Assembly (NCBI GenBank): GCA_027422505.1
Contig: JAPQWV010000408.1
Coordinates: 310,001 to 374,000 of the forward strand
Length of the DNA stretch: 64,000 bases
Reading direction: 5' to 3'
Source of the DNA: Craterostigma plantagineum
Lineage: Eukaryota > Streptophyta > Magnoliopsida > Lamiales > Linderniaceae
Shown here: in pieces, positions 10,640-20,255 of the stretch
Numbering within the stretch: the first letter of the stretch is position 1
Layout of the letters: each line of letters begins with the position of its first letter
The notes under the pieces: model-generated
The model's input: only the letters and a program-made list of their open reading frames with translations
The model's database searches: none
What the model was told of the DNA's origin: nothing
Program-made: the position numbers and the translations under genes

Positions 10640-11019
10640 CGGTTGGGATCCTCTATTCCACTTTCTGTATTCCACTCCGTATTCCAACGAACGAAAATCG
10701 TTACACCTCCCCCGACAAGTGTTAAACACACATAAACATCATTACACCAATGAATTTCATTACAACAAGTGTTTAAACAAAAAAAACTTCATTATTACGT
10801 ATTTTTTTAATATGGAGTAGAAAAAATTAGTATTATATATTAAAATAGAAAAATACGTAATAATGAGGTTGTTTTTTTATTTAAACACTTGTTCTAATGA
10901 AATTCATAGGTGTAATGATGTTTATGTGTGTTTTAACACTTGTCGGGGGGAGGTGTAACGATTTTCATTCGTTGGAATACGGAGTGGAATACAGAAAGTG
11001 GAATAGAGGATCTCAACCC
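10640..11019. mobile_element. Foldback MULE-like element, copy 2, 380 bp
   Basis: Nearly the whole element is one inverted repeat. The left arm begins CGGTTGGGATCCTCTATTCC and the complement of the right end reads GGGTTGAGATCCTCTATTCC. It is flanked by a perfect 9-bp direct duplication, GGGATATTT, at 10631-10639 and 11020-11028, the length made by Mutator-like transposases. It is the best preserved of the four copies in this window. Its right end is only 66 bp from the GH5 start codon at 11086, so it lies in that gene's promoter or 5' leader. Confidence 0.9.
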
Positions 11020-11085
11020 GGGATATTTTGTACTACTCTTCCCAAACGTATAATACTATACATAGAAGGTTACAATGAAGAAGAG

Positions 11086-12933
11086 ATGGAACAGTTCACA
11101 AACACAAAGCATGCTGCAATAATGTCATTGCCCAATAATGTAAGCAAAGCCACTCCATTCTTCTTCCTTTTCTTGCATCTCTTACCATCATCTTATTATT
11201 CACTTCCTCTCTCGACAAATTCGCGATGGATAATCGATCAAAAGAGCGGAAATCGAGTAAAACTGACGTGCGCAAACTGGGTTGCGCATTTAGAACCAAT
11301 GATCCCCGAAGGTCTCGAAAAGAAACCCTTAGACATCATCGTAAGCCAAGTAGCTTCAACTGGCTTTAACTGCGTGCGATTCACTTGGGCTACATTCATG
11401 TTCACGAGGGCATCTTATGGAAACGTTACTATATCATCTTCGCTCGATAAGTTCAACCTTACAGTCGCCAAACAAGGCATATGTAAGAACAATCCTCAGT
11501 TCTTGAACATGAGTGTAATCGACGTTCACAAGGCAGTGGTTGATGAGCTCGGCAAGAATGGGATCATGGTTGTGTTGGATAATCACATCAGTGAGCCGAA
11601 TTGGTGCTGCAGTGGAAGCGATGGCGATGGGTTTTTTGGCGACCCGAGTTTTGACCCGAGTGAATGGTTGCAAGGTTTGGCTACAGTTGCGAGAACATAT
11701 AAGGGTAGTTCTGCGGTAAGAACATATATTGACCCATGAGACGATATTCATAGAATCATAATAATAACGCTTATATTAATGCTCAATAAATATGATTATG
11801 GTAACATTTTGATGGTCTTAGGTTGTGGGGATGAGCTTGAGGAACGAGCTAAGAGGCGAAAGGCAAAACGAGGAAGAATGGTACAAGTACATGAAACTAG
11901 GCGCACAAACAATCCACAGAGAAAACCCTAAAGTTCTTGCGATTGTTTCGGGTCTAAATTACGCCACAAACCTCAGATTCTTAAGGAATAAGCCGCTGTT
12001 AGAAGGAAACAGCCTCGGAAACAAACTTGTGTACGAAGCACATTGGTACGCATTCGGAAATTCTGCAGAAAAATGGATGGCTCAGAGCAACAAGCTGTGC
12101 GCCAGCGTTACGCACGGCGCTCGGAACAATTACCTTTTCTTGACGAAGAATGGAAGCAATTCTTTTCCCCTTTTCTTGAGCGAGTTTGGAATGGATCAAA
12201 GGGGAACGAACGAGGCAGACAATAGGTACATGAGCTGTTTTCTTGCAGCTGTGGCTGAGATTGATTTAGATTGGGCTCTTTGGACATTTCAAGGCAGTTA
12301 TATGCTTAGAGAGGGACATATCAACTTGGAGGAAGTTTACGGTGTAATGGATTTGGAATGGGATCGTCCCAGAAACTCTTCTTTCCTCGAAAGACTGCAA
12401 ATTCTGAAGCAGGTCAACCAAGGTAAGATTTTTTTACGGTTCAATATGTTAATTCTCCATAAATCTCAAAAATCATGCGAAACTACACCTTTATTGTAGA
12501 TCCAAGATCGAAGCAAGAGACTTATTGCAAGATGTTCCATCCTCAGAGTGGGAAATGCGCGAACGTTCTTCATGGAAAGATCGTCTTGGGCAGCTGCAAA
12601 ACCGCTAGTAAATGGGATCAACACAGAGATGGTGGGCCCATCAAGCTGTACGGATCAAAACAGTGTCTTAACGTAGATGGGGATAGCGAAGCAGCTCTTT
12701 TATCGAATGATTGCGATGGTAATGGAGCTAAGTGGAGATATGCTTCGGTTTCGGGCCTTCAGTTGGCTGCGAAGGATTCGCAAGGGAAGTTTATGTGCTT
12801 GGAGAGAAACGCAGAATCATCGACGATTGTGACAAAGGAGTGCGTTTGCGTCGGAGAAAATCTTGAAGATTTTCCAACTTGTAGCGAAAATCCTGAGGTT
12901 CAATGGTTCAAGCTCGTCCCTGCAAACGTGTAA
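11086..12933 (+). CDS. GH5 glycosyl hydrolase with C-terminal ricin B-type domain
   Basis: Three exons, 11086-11715, 11822-12422 and 12500-12933, give 554 residues. The start could also be ATG 11122, which would put the hydrophobic signal-like stretch (FFFLFLHLL) closer to the N-terminus. The N-terminal two thirds match plant glycosyl hydrolase family 5 (cellulase-like) proteins. The family acid/base glutamate is visible in SLRNEL (E219) and the nucleophile in FLSEFGMD (E331). The last exon encodes a ricin B-like lectin region of about 140 residues with paired cysteines and the words KQCLNV and GAKWRY, which probably binds carbohydrate. Secretion to the cell wall or apoplast is likely; the polysaccharide substrate cannot be inferred. 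A transposon ends 66 bp upstream, and an in-frame ORF from inside it (ATG 10897) runs into the gene without a stop. Confidence 0.88.
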
Positions 12934-13242
12934 TAGAGAAAAAGGTTGAGATAAATCATTGATCTTTGTTTCTCGTCGTTTTCAAACTGTATTCTTTGAA
13001 CTTAACTGTCTTGTTGAAAGTGAAAATCAGACAATTATCGTCACTCACGGCCATAGTGGATTTCAAGACTCGCTTTTTTTCTCATTTCGCGACAAAATTG
13101 GGCATTTGATCAAAAACCCATAATCTAATTATACTCCCCCTAATTAAAGATCTTCTCTTTAGATTAACTAATAAACATTAAAAATCAAGTGATATTTGTA
13201 CCGAGTTTTCGGCGGAGGAGAGAAAGTTGAGGAAAAATAGCC
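12934..13242. other. Intergenic, GH5 to HD gene
   Basis: This holds the 3' flank of the GH5 gene and the short promoter and leader of the next gene. AT-rich words near 13120-13200 may include promoter elements, but none is distinctive. I see nothing else. Confidence 0.5.
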
Positions 13243-14272
13243 ATGGACGAGAACGAGGTAGTACTAAAAGCCGAAGAATTGGTGAAGAAGACAATGGAAG
13301 GGAACGACGCGTCGCACGACGCAGCTCACGCGTTTAGGGTTCGAGACATGGCTATGTGTCTTGCCGTTGAAGAGGGTCTCTCTGATTCACCTCAGTCCAT
13401 GTTCATAGTAAACCCAACTACACCTATTTCATGACTTGTACTAGTAATCTTTGTTTTGTGTTACTCGATTGAGACTGGTCTTGATACGATTATCTGAAAA
13501 AGTTTCTTTCTTTCTTCGTTTGAAGGTGGAGCTGGCTGCCCTTCTGCACGATATAGGTATTTTCTTTTTCCTTTTTTGGGACAGATCTTGGTGTGGGCAA
13601 AGTGATAATGGGACTGTTTTGAAACGATTGATGAAGTTAAAATGATTTTCTGGCAGCTGATTGATGGGTTCTTTTTTTCTTCTTAAAGAATTTGACTTCC
13701 AATATGATTTCAATTCCAAGCTCAGAGCTGACTAACTGCCATAGTTTCTTACATCTACATACTCATGTTTTATGTACTAATGGAACTTAACCATTTGCAG
13801 GGGACTACAAATATGTGAGGTAAGTATTCTTGCTATAGTTCAAACATGGCACCTCATTACCTTTGACTTGTATATGTTTAGACTCTGTTTTCGTGAGTAA
13901 ATGAAGCTGTTAATGCTAATTGGATATGAGATTAAAAAACACTGAGGTATTGATCTAGGGATCCATCAGAAGAGAATACTGTTAAGGACTTTCTCGACAG
14001 AGAAGGAGTTGAAGAAAATGCCAAGACAATCATCTTAGGCATCATAAAGGGAATGGGTTAGTCTAGGTTTTCCCCTCAGTTATCGAACCTTCGATAGCTC
14101 AGTTTCCTCTTCTTCTTCATTACCATATCCCATCCCACTATGTAATGTTTTCTTCATAGGTTTCAAAGAGGAGATCAATGGAAGTACGAAGACCACTCAT
14201 TCGCCTGAGTTTGGAGTCGTACAAGATGCTGATAGGCTCGACGCCATTGGTGCCATAGGTATCATACCAAAG

Positions 14273-14315
<43 letters not shown>

Positions 14316-14699
14316 CCTTATCAATTTTCGAGCACAATCTTCATCTTCTTTACTGTAGGAATCGCTCGTTGCTTCACATTCGGGGGAAGTAAGAACAGTG
14401 TTTTGCATGATCCAAGCATCAAGCCTAGGTTAGATCATCAGCTGTCCAAGGAAAGCTACATGGCGAAAGGAGAGCAGACTACCATGAACCATTTCCACGA
14501 AAAGCTTCTCAAGTTGAAACATCTGATGAAAACCGAGGTTTGCTACTAATTAGTCGTGGTTAGCGTTGCTGTTATGGAAAAAAGGCTTGTTACTACATGA
14601 TCGTTTGTTCAGGCGGGTAGGGAAAGAGCTGAGAGGCGACACAAGTTCATGGAGGAGTTTGTGAAAGAGTTCTACGATGAGTGGGATTGCAAAGCTTGA
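13243..14699 (+). CDS. HD-domain metal-dependent phosphohydrolase, YedJ-like
   Basis: Seven exons (13243-13407, 13526-13556, 13801-13819, 13959-14056, 14160-14258, 14359-14537, 14613-14699) give 225 residues, close to the usual length of plant and bacterial YedJ-type proteins. The metal-binding residues are H25 in ASHDAAH, the paired H63-D64 in LLHDIGD, and the aspartates in QDADRLDAIGAIG. One exon has only 19 bp and another 31 bp; both preserve the frame. There is no signal peptide or membrane segment, so the protein should be cytosolic. HD proteins hydrolyse phosphate esters, often of nucleotides; the substrate of this subfamily is not known to me. Confidence 0.9.
14277..14314. repeat. (TA)n microsatellite in intron 5 of the HD gene
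   Basis: About 19 TA units lie within the intron between 14259 and 14358. The tract is likely to vary in length and has no coding effect. Confidence 0.95.
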
Positions 14700-14949
14700 A
14701 AGACACAGTTGAGAAGGGACTTCAATCTCATCGTATGATTTATAGTGCAAAAGCTTGAAGCTTTTCCATGGTAGAAGTGAACAGAGAACCCTCTGCTATA
14801 TGCTTCTGTGATTTCTTTCATCTTTTGGCCAACCCTGAAAAATACTTAATTCCATGCTGTAATGATTGTTATAATGCCATAAGAGCTTGTGTGTCTGCAG
14901 CAGAAACTCAAAAGTGCTCATCTTGTAATGATTAATGTATTAAAATTAA

Positions 14950-15266
14950 GGGGAAATTTTCGTTCAGTCCCGTGTCAGGTCTGAAATTTTAGTTCAGGCC
15001 CTGTCAGGAAAAACATTAGTTTTAAGGGCTCAATTACTCAGTAACAATTTATTGGTCTTTAGTAACAATTAATCGTTCCTTAGTAACAGTTCATTGTTCT
15101 GAAAATAACAGAAAACGATCATCCGATAACAGCTTATATACTTTTATAACAGTTGGTCCTTATCTTTAAATTTTACGAAAAATTGGGTCCTTTAAACTAA
15201 AATTTTTTCATAAAGGTCCTGAAAACTATTTTTAATCAATTTTGGGTCATGAATCTTAATATACCC
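14950..15266. mobile_element. MULE-like short element, copy 2, intact
   Basis: The element starts GGGGAAATTTTCG and ends AATATACCC. A perfect 9-bp direct repeat, TAAAATTAA, flanks it at 14941-14949 and 15267-15275, which is diagnostic of Mutator-like transposition. Terminal inverted repeats are short and imperfect (GGG...CCC). The interior has repeated AGTAACAATT and AGTAACAGTT words. It is the unoccupied counterpart of the copy at 9012-10272: the position of the hAT insertion is continuous here, near 14975. It lies about 250 bp past the HD gene stop. Confidence 0.88.
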
Positions 15267-15298
15267 TAAAATTAATTACTGACAGATCAATGCTCTTA

Positions 15299-15940
15299 AT
15301 CTTGCTATCTTCGGTAACACCTCTATAAATAATGGGAGCATGAAATTTTATTAATTTTAAGGAGATATTAATTATCGATAAAATTAACATTTTATTAATT
15401 AAAAGAGATACTCTTTAAATTCAACAAATTTAGAATGTATTGACGACAAAGAATTCAAATATGTTTCATCAATTATATTCATGTACTCAATACGATTTAC
15501 AAGTGTGAATTAATGAAAAATATCGTTTGAAAATTAGTCAGGTACAATATCAAATGTTCTCAGGATATCATTGGATATCGTTCAGCCAACTTTCAGAAGG
15601 GTGGGGATATTAAGCGACACAAAATAGCGACAATACATTCACAATTTTTTGTTGCAGCTAGAGAACTCGACATCAGAACTATTGACTGCAATTAAAAAAG
15701 TTAGGGATGAAATCCAATTAGCAAATTACCCTAGTTTATAATTGTAATTTTTATGAATTATTAATTTAGAGTTTTAATGGGACCTAATATTTATAAAGGA
15801 ATTTTCCGAAAAATTATTATATTATTATCTTATCGAATTTGATGATTTTTTAGAAAGGGCCAAGTCGGAACCGAAAGATTTTAATATTTAGAGAGTTTCT
15901 TAATTTATAGAGTATTAATTTATAAAGATTCTACGGTTGC
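15299..15940 (+). mobile_element. AT-rich dispersed repeat, family R copy 1
   Basis: This segment matches 30987-31566 in inverted orientation. Shared blocks include TTGTTGCAGCTAGAGAACTC, ATTGACTGCAATTAAAAAAG and TTAATGGGACCTAATATTTA. The ends carry ACCTCTATAAAT-type words and their complements, suggesting terminal inverted repeats, a design common in plant DNA elements. Superfamily and target-site duplication are not resolved. No coding capacity. Confidence 0.65.
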
Positions 15941-16297
15941 TAGTCTCTAAACTACTAATACACCATTTAATTTCAATTTTTAGATAATTTTGAACTTAGC
16001 GTCTGGTCTCTGTTAACAGCATGCTATTGATGACATAACATACAAAACATATATACGTCCGAAAAGAAAACATATATAATTAAATTTTGATGCTTTAAAT
16101 CGGTGAGCGCATTAAAAATATAAATTATCAACACACGCAACGAATTACTATTTTTACGCACAAAAACAATAAACCCCGTGAGTCACTCGCAAGCAGAAAA
16201 CAAATAACAAACGAAAAAATAAATTCCCCACAATATTACTTCCTACAAATATTTTGACACAAGATACATATCAAACTATAGTACTCACCATCAAAGT

Positions 16298-16885
16298 TCA
16301 CATGCATGAGATACCATGAATTGCTTCGCTCTTCGTCGTCAAGTTCAAATTCAAGGTACAATCCATCACAGCAGTTCTACGCCGACCCATAATGTTAAAG
16401 ATTCGAACTTTTCCTCTTAACTCCAAGTAACTCCTCATTCTCACCATGCCCGAACTAAAATTACGCAATAACTCGTAGTTACCATCATTGGACATTTTTC
16501 CTATCACATAAAAATTAATTCCCATCTCTTTCTTCTCTCTACCATCAACTCGACCTTCTTCGATTGCACCACCAATCCCAACGGTAACATTTTCGTAGAG
16601 CAACTTAGGGTTTCCTCTGCGAAACTCGAACACACCGAAATTCGTATTGTGCAGAAGGATTTTGGAGGCTATGGTTATGTTTAGTGGGGAATTCTCCGAT
16701 CTTATTATTACAACATTGGATGTACGAAGGGTGGGAGTCTTTGTGCGTAGAAAGATTATCCCTAGAATTAGAAGGGCTATGCTTAGAAAGACTATGATTA
16801 GCAAAGAGTAGACGAAGCATTTGCTTGGAGGTTTATTATGGTGATTGAATGGTGGTGTAGTGAAGGGTTTTATGGCCCCTTTCAT
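16298..16885 (-). CDS. LEA-2 / NDR1-HIN1-like membrane protein
   Basis: A single exon encodes 195 residues, starting at the ATG at 16885-16883; the frame extends three codons further but without an ATG. A short cytosolic N-terminus is followed by one strong membrane segment at about residues 23-46 (VYSLLIIVFLSIALLILGIIF), then a beta-rich LEA-2 domain with N-glycosylation sites such as NITI and NVTV. Size and layout match the plant LEA-2/NHL family (At1g64065-like), many of which are plasma-membrane or cell-wall-linked stress proteins. On the minus strand a TATATATTTA word lies about 100 bp upstream of the start. The specific role is unknown. Confidence 0.85.
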   Translation of the reverse strand: MKGAIKPFTTPPFNHHNKPPSKCFVYSLLIIVFLSIALLILGIIFLRTKTPTLRTSNVVIIRSENSPLNITIASKILLHNTNFGVFEFRRGNPKLLYENVTVGIGGAIEEGRVDGREKKEMGINFYVIGKMSNDGNYELLRNFSSGMVRMRSYLELRGKVRIFNIMGRRRTAVMDCTLNLNLTTKSEAIHGISCM

Positions 16886-17284
16886 TTCATGCAATGCGTT
16901 GATGGTGTTTTTAGGGTTTTTATTAACTGTTTTTTCTTCTTGGTTTGTATTGTCTTATTTGTTTGGCGATACCATGATAGAGATTTGTAAATATATATGT
17001 ATGTAAGTTAGTGTGCGGTGCGGATGTTTAAGTAATTGTGATGTTCGATGCGATTTATATTTGTCATATTTTGTGGTAGAGCAATACACGCAACGCCTCA
17101 AGCCGGCTTCAAATTCAATTTGCAATGCAAGTTGTTATTTTGGGTTATATATTAAATATCATTGCAATATCTATCATATATTTATACGTCATATGTTTAT
17201 AGAGAGAACTGCCTCGCCTATAAGTGCCTTGGCACCGCACATTTGAATCAAGTAAATTATGAATGTATAAATACATACATGCAT

Positions 17285-17286
<2 letters not shown>

Positions 17287-17363
<77 letters not shown>
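17287..17363. repeat. (CT)n microsatellite, 77 bp
   Basis: A nearly pure CT tract of about 38 units. All six frames across it look open because the repeat encodes Leu-Ser or Arg-Glu, so no protein should be called. It is the longest CT tract in the window. Confidence 0.97.
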
Positions 17364-17366
<3 letters not shown>

Positions 17367-19195
17367 CATATATATCTTATTATTATTATCAAGAACCAAT
17401 AATATACATATGTGCTAAGTATAATTTTAGGTCTACATGACGCGGGAACTTGTCGTGTATAGGTGAATACGGTTTTATCCTATCTTTTTATATGAAGTTT
17501 ATTGCATCCAATTTTGGAGCTTCGTATACAATTAATGACGTCTTGACATCTTCTTTTCTTTTTTGGGAGAAATTTTTATTTTTTATTTTTGGATTATAAG
17601 ACTTATTTATATCCATTATGATGGACGACTTGTTCTCGTCATTAACATTAATATAGCAAATCACACATCATTTTTCACTTCCGATTTTGTAATGTTACGT
17701 GTGGACGACAAACTCACCGCTTTGATAAATAAATCCAAAGAATCAGATCTCATGACTACTGTTGGGATGTCAAACTCAGTCCTAAATTAGTTAAATGAAG
17801 AATTTATATAATTAGTGGGTATCTATTGTCAATTAGTAGCATCCTTCATGGATTTACATGGCAGAAGATTTTTATGTCCCAACAATAACCAAGTCTATTA
17901 TGTATTTTAATTTATGGTAAATGTTGATGATCTCATGTAAGATAAGGGTTGATGCGTGGCCAAAATAATAATACTACAGAAAATTATTCATTTCATTTAA
18001 CGAATAGAAAAAAAAAATATAAGAATGATGTCACTCGCTATACAATAACCCGCACTTCTCACCTTTTTTTTAATTGATATATGCATGCAATAATAAAACC
18101 TTTTATCACCTTTAAGTCCACGTGGGTTAGAAGTATCTGTTTCCAAACTGCTTTCAAAATTTGAAATTCCAAATGTGGTAAGAAAATAGATTGACCATCA
18201 ATAACCTAACGCAGTTTGTATATTCGGCGGGTCAATGGCCCGAGGAAGTACTTTTCATAATATTTGGATTTGCTTTATTGGCTAAAAATAGGAAAAAGAT
18301 CCGCAAAAGTGATCATATGCGATAAAATATTTATTCATGTCGCTATTTCCTTCCCCTTTTTTAGTTAGGTTTCGTTTAATTTCGTCTAATCTATTCATAC
18401 ACATCAGCTCTACATATGATTTAATGTAATAAAGACGTCTATTAACATCTCTGTACTACAAAAAGACATGTTTATAAAGGCGGTTCGAAGGTCTTTATTT
18501 ATTAGTCTCTGAAAATGAAAAAAATACTCAACACTTCCAAATGTCGCCATATATTTCACTTTTTTTTATCTTCAGAGTTGATAAAATTTTCTTCGTTATA
18601 CATATACGCTGACGTGGCGATGACTCTAACGCCTCAGTGCTCCATGTCATGTCATCGATTATGTTCCTAAGACGGAAGCTAATATTCTATTGTAGTCGTA
18701 AAATATAGCTTCGATTTCGAATGTGTATTTAAATTAAGATTAAATTACATAATGTGTCGGAAGTTAAATACCAAGCAACAAGAAGTCATTGCACAAGGAA
18801 ATACAAAACCCATAAAGGATTAAAGCTTTATGAGCATTGTTATCAATTCATTTAAATAACAAGTGATTACACGTGGCTTAAGATATTTGTAGGATATTTT
18901 TTTATCAAGAAATAAAGAACCAATAAGTATCAATTGGTGTTCGATCACGTATTTTCAAGACTCATCAATATTATATCTCCTCTCTTTTTTCATAAAAAAG
19001 TTCCAATAATATCGATACCACTTGTTTAGGTATCGCTGTTGGGTCAGCAAAATAAGCTTGCCCTCAACCACTATAAGATCAAGACAACAAAGCACACATC
19101 TTTGCATAACTTTTCTTTCCATTACAAATATCTAACAAAGAAAAAAAAAAGACAACCTTTTTGTGTTCTAAGGGTTTGTCATCGAATCACATAAG
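17364..19195. other. Intergenic AT-rich DNA
   Basis: No gene, RNA or clear transposon is visible. The last 100 bp before 19196 form the leader of the LURP-one-related gene and include a long A-tract at about 19141-19150. Confidence 0.5.
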
Positions 19196-19933
19196 ATGTT
19201 CCCCTTCTTAAACTCCATGCCAAGAACTGTACATGATCATCAAGAATCAGATGAGAAGAACGAATCTCCTCTTACTACCACAGCTACTTCTTCTTCTCCA
19301 TTGACAGTATGGAGAAAATCGCTCGCCTTTTGCTGCCGCAATGGCTACGCAGTTTTCGGTCTCAATGGAAACTTAGAATTTCGAGTCGATAACTACGTCG
19401 AAAAACCCTACGAAACCATACTCATGGATGGATCGGGCGAGCCCATTTTCACCATTCGTCGAGGCAAGGTAGTCAAAATGCAATAAGAAGATCAAATATT
19501 CCCTAATATATTTGCTTGCATTGAAATGAAAGATTATAATTAGAATGTAAGAAATGCTATAAATTCACAGAAGGGTTGGCTAGTAGACAGTTGCTGGCAT
19601 GCTTATGAAGGAGAAGCCGCGAAGCCCGTAATTTGTACGAAGAAAAACGTTGCAAGAAAAAACCGAATAAAGACGAACGTTCTTGCGTATGTTTACTATT
19701 ATTACGGTGAGGCGAGGAGGCATAGAAGATATACAGTGGAGGGATCTTATAAGAGTAGATCTTGCAAGATGTTAGATGATTCGGGGAGGATTGCGTTAGA
19801 GATTAAGATGAAAGAAGCAAAGCAAAAAGGTGTCTCTTATGGGTCGGAAGTTTTTGACTTGGTTGTTGGGCCCGAATTCGACCCGAGACATGCTATGGTT
19901 GTTGTATTGTTGCTTGGTAGGATGTTTCCATGA
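19196..19933 (+). CDS. LURP-one-related (LOR/Tubby-like C-terminal fold) protein
   Basis: Two exons, 19196-19468 and 19571-19933, give 211 residues, the normal length for the plant LOR family (DUF567). After a variable serine-rich N-terminus, the conserved parts are visible: VWRKSLAFCCRNGYAVF, NYVEKPYETILMDGSG, then KMLDDSGRIALEIKMK, and the closing segment with FDLVVGPEFDPRHAM. Members resemble the tubby C-terminal domain; Arabidopsis LURP1 is needed for basal defence against an oomycete, but most paralogues are uncharacterised. No transmembrane segment is seen. The gene ends 72 bp before the tRNA-Ala gene. Confidence 0.9.
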
Positions 19934-20005
19934 TATTTATTATCAACAAAAAAAAAAAATGAGCCATTGAAATAAATGAGAAAAAAATCAAAAAAGAAAA
20001 ATATA

Positions 20006-20078
20006 TGGAGATGCGGGGTATCGATCCCCGTACCTCTCGCATGCTAAGCGAGCGCTCTACCATCTGAGCTACATCCCC
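20006..20078 (-). tRNA. tRNA-Ala (AGC)
   Basis: Read on the minus strand this 73-nt gene folds as a standard cloverleaf. The acceptor stem is GGGGATG against CATCTCC, with the G3-U70 wobble pair that identifies alanine tRNAs. The D-arm contains AGCTCAGATGGTAGAGC, the anticodon loop TTAGCAT carries AGC, and the T-arm contains GGATCGATACC, a slightly unusual T-loop. The internal A and B boxes are intact and there is no intron. Upstream on the minus strand is the 178-bp gap to the divergent PIAL gene. Downstream it ends in an A/T-rich stretch; no clean T-run terminator was singled out. Confidence 0.97.
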
Positions 20079-20255
20079 ATTCCGATTTTTAATATAATTA
20101 AAAGATTTACTAAGTTATTTAATACATTTGGCAAATAAAAGTCGCCGACACGCTTTTGCCGTGGGAAAACATTCCCTTGCGCAGAAACCGAACAGTGGAT
20201 ACATACAGCCTGAACTGTACTGAACACGGCAGCGAGCGGCAGTTTTTTGGGAATA

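Noticed and set aside
16886..16894. Start of the LEA-2 protein three codons upstream
   Set aside because: The upstream codon is TTG. The first ATG is at 16885, giving 195 residues.
17145..17440. Leu-Ser and Arg-Glu repeat proteins on both strands
   Set aside because: They are translations of the (CT)n microsatellite. No start context, splice signal or non-repetitive domain supports them.
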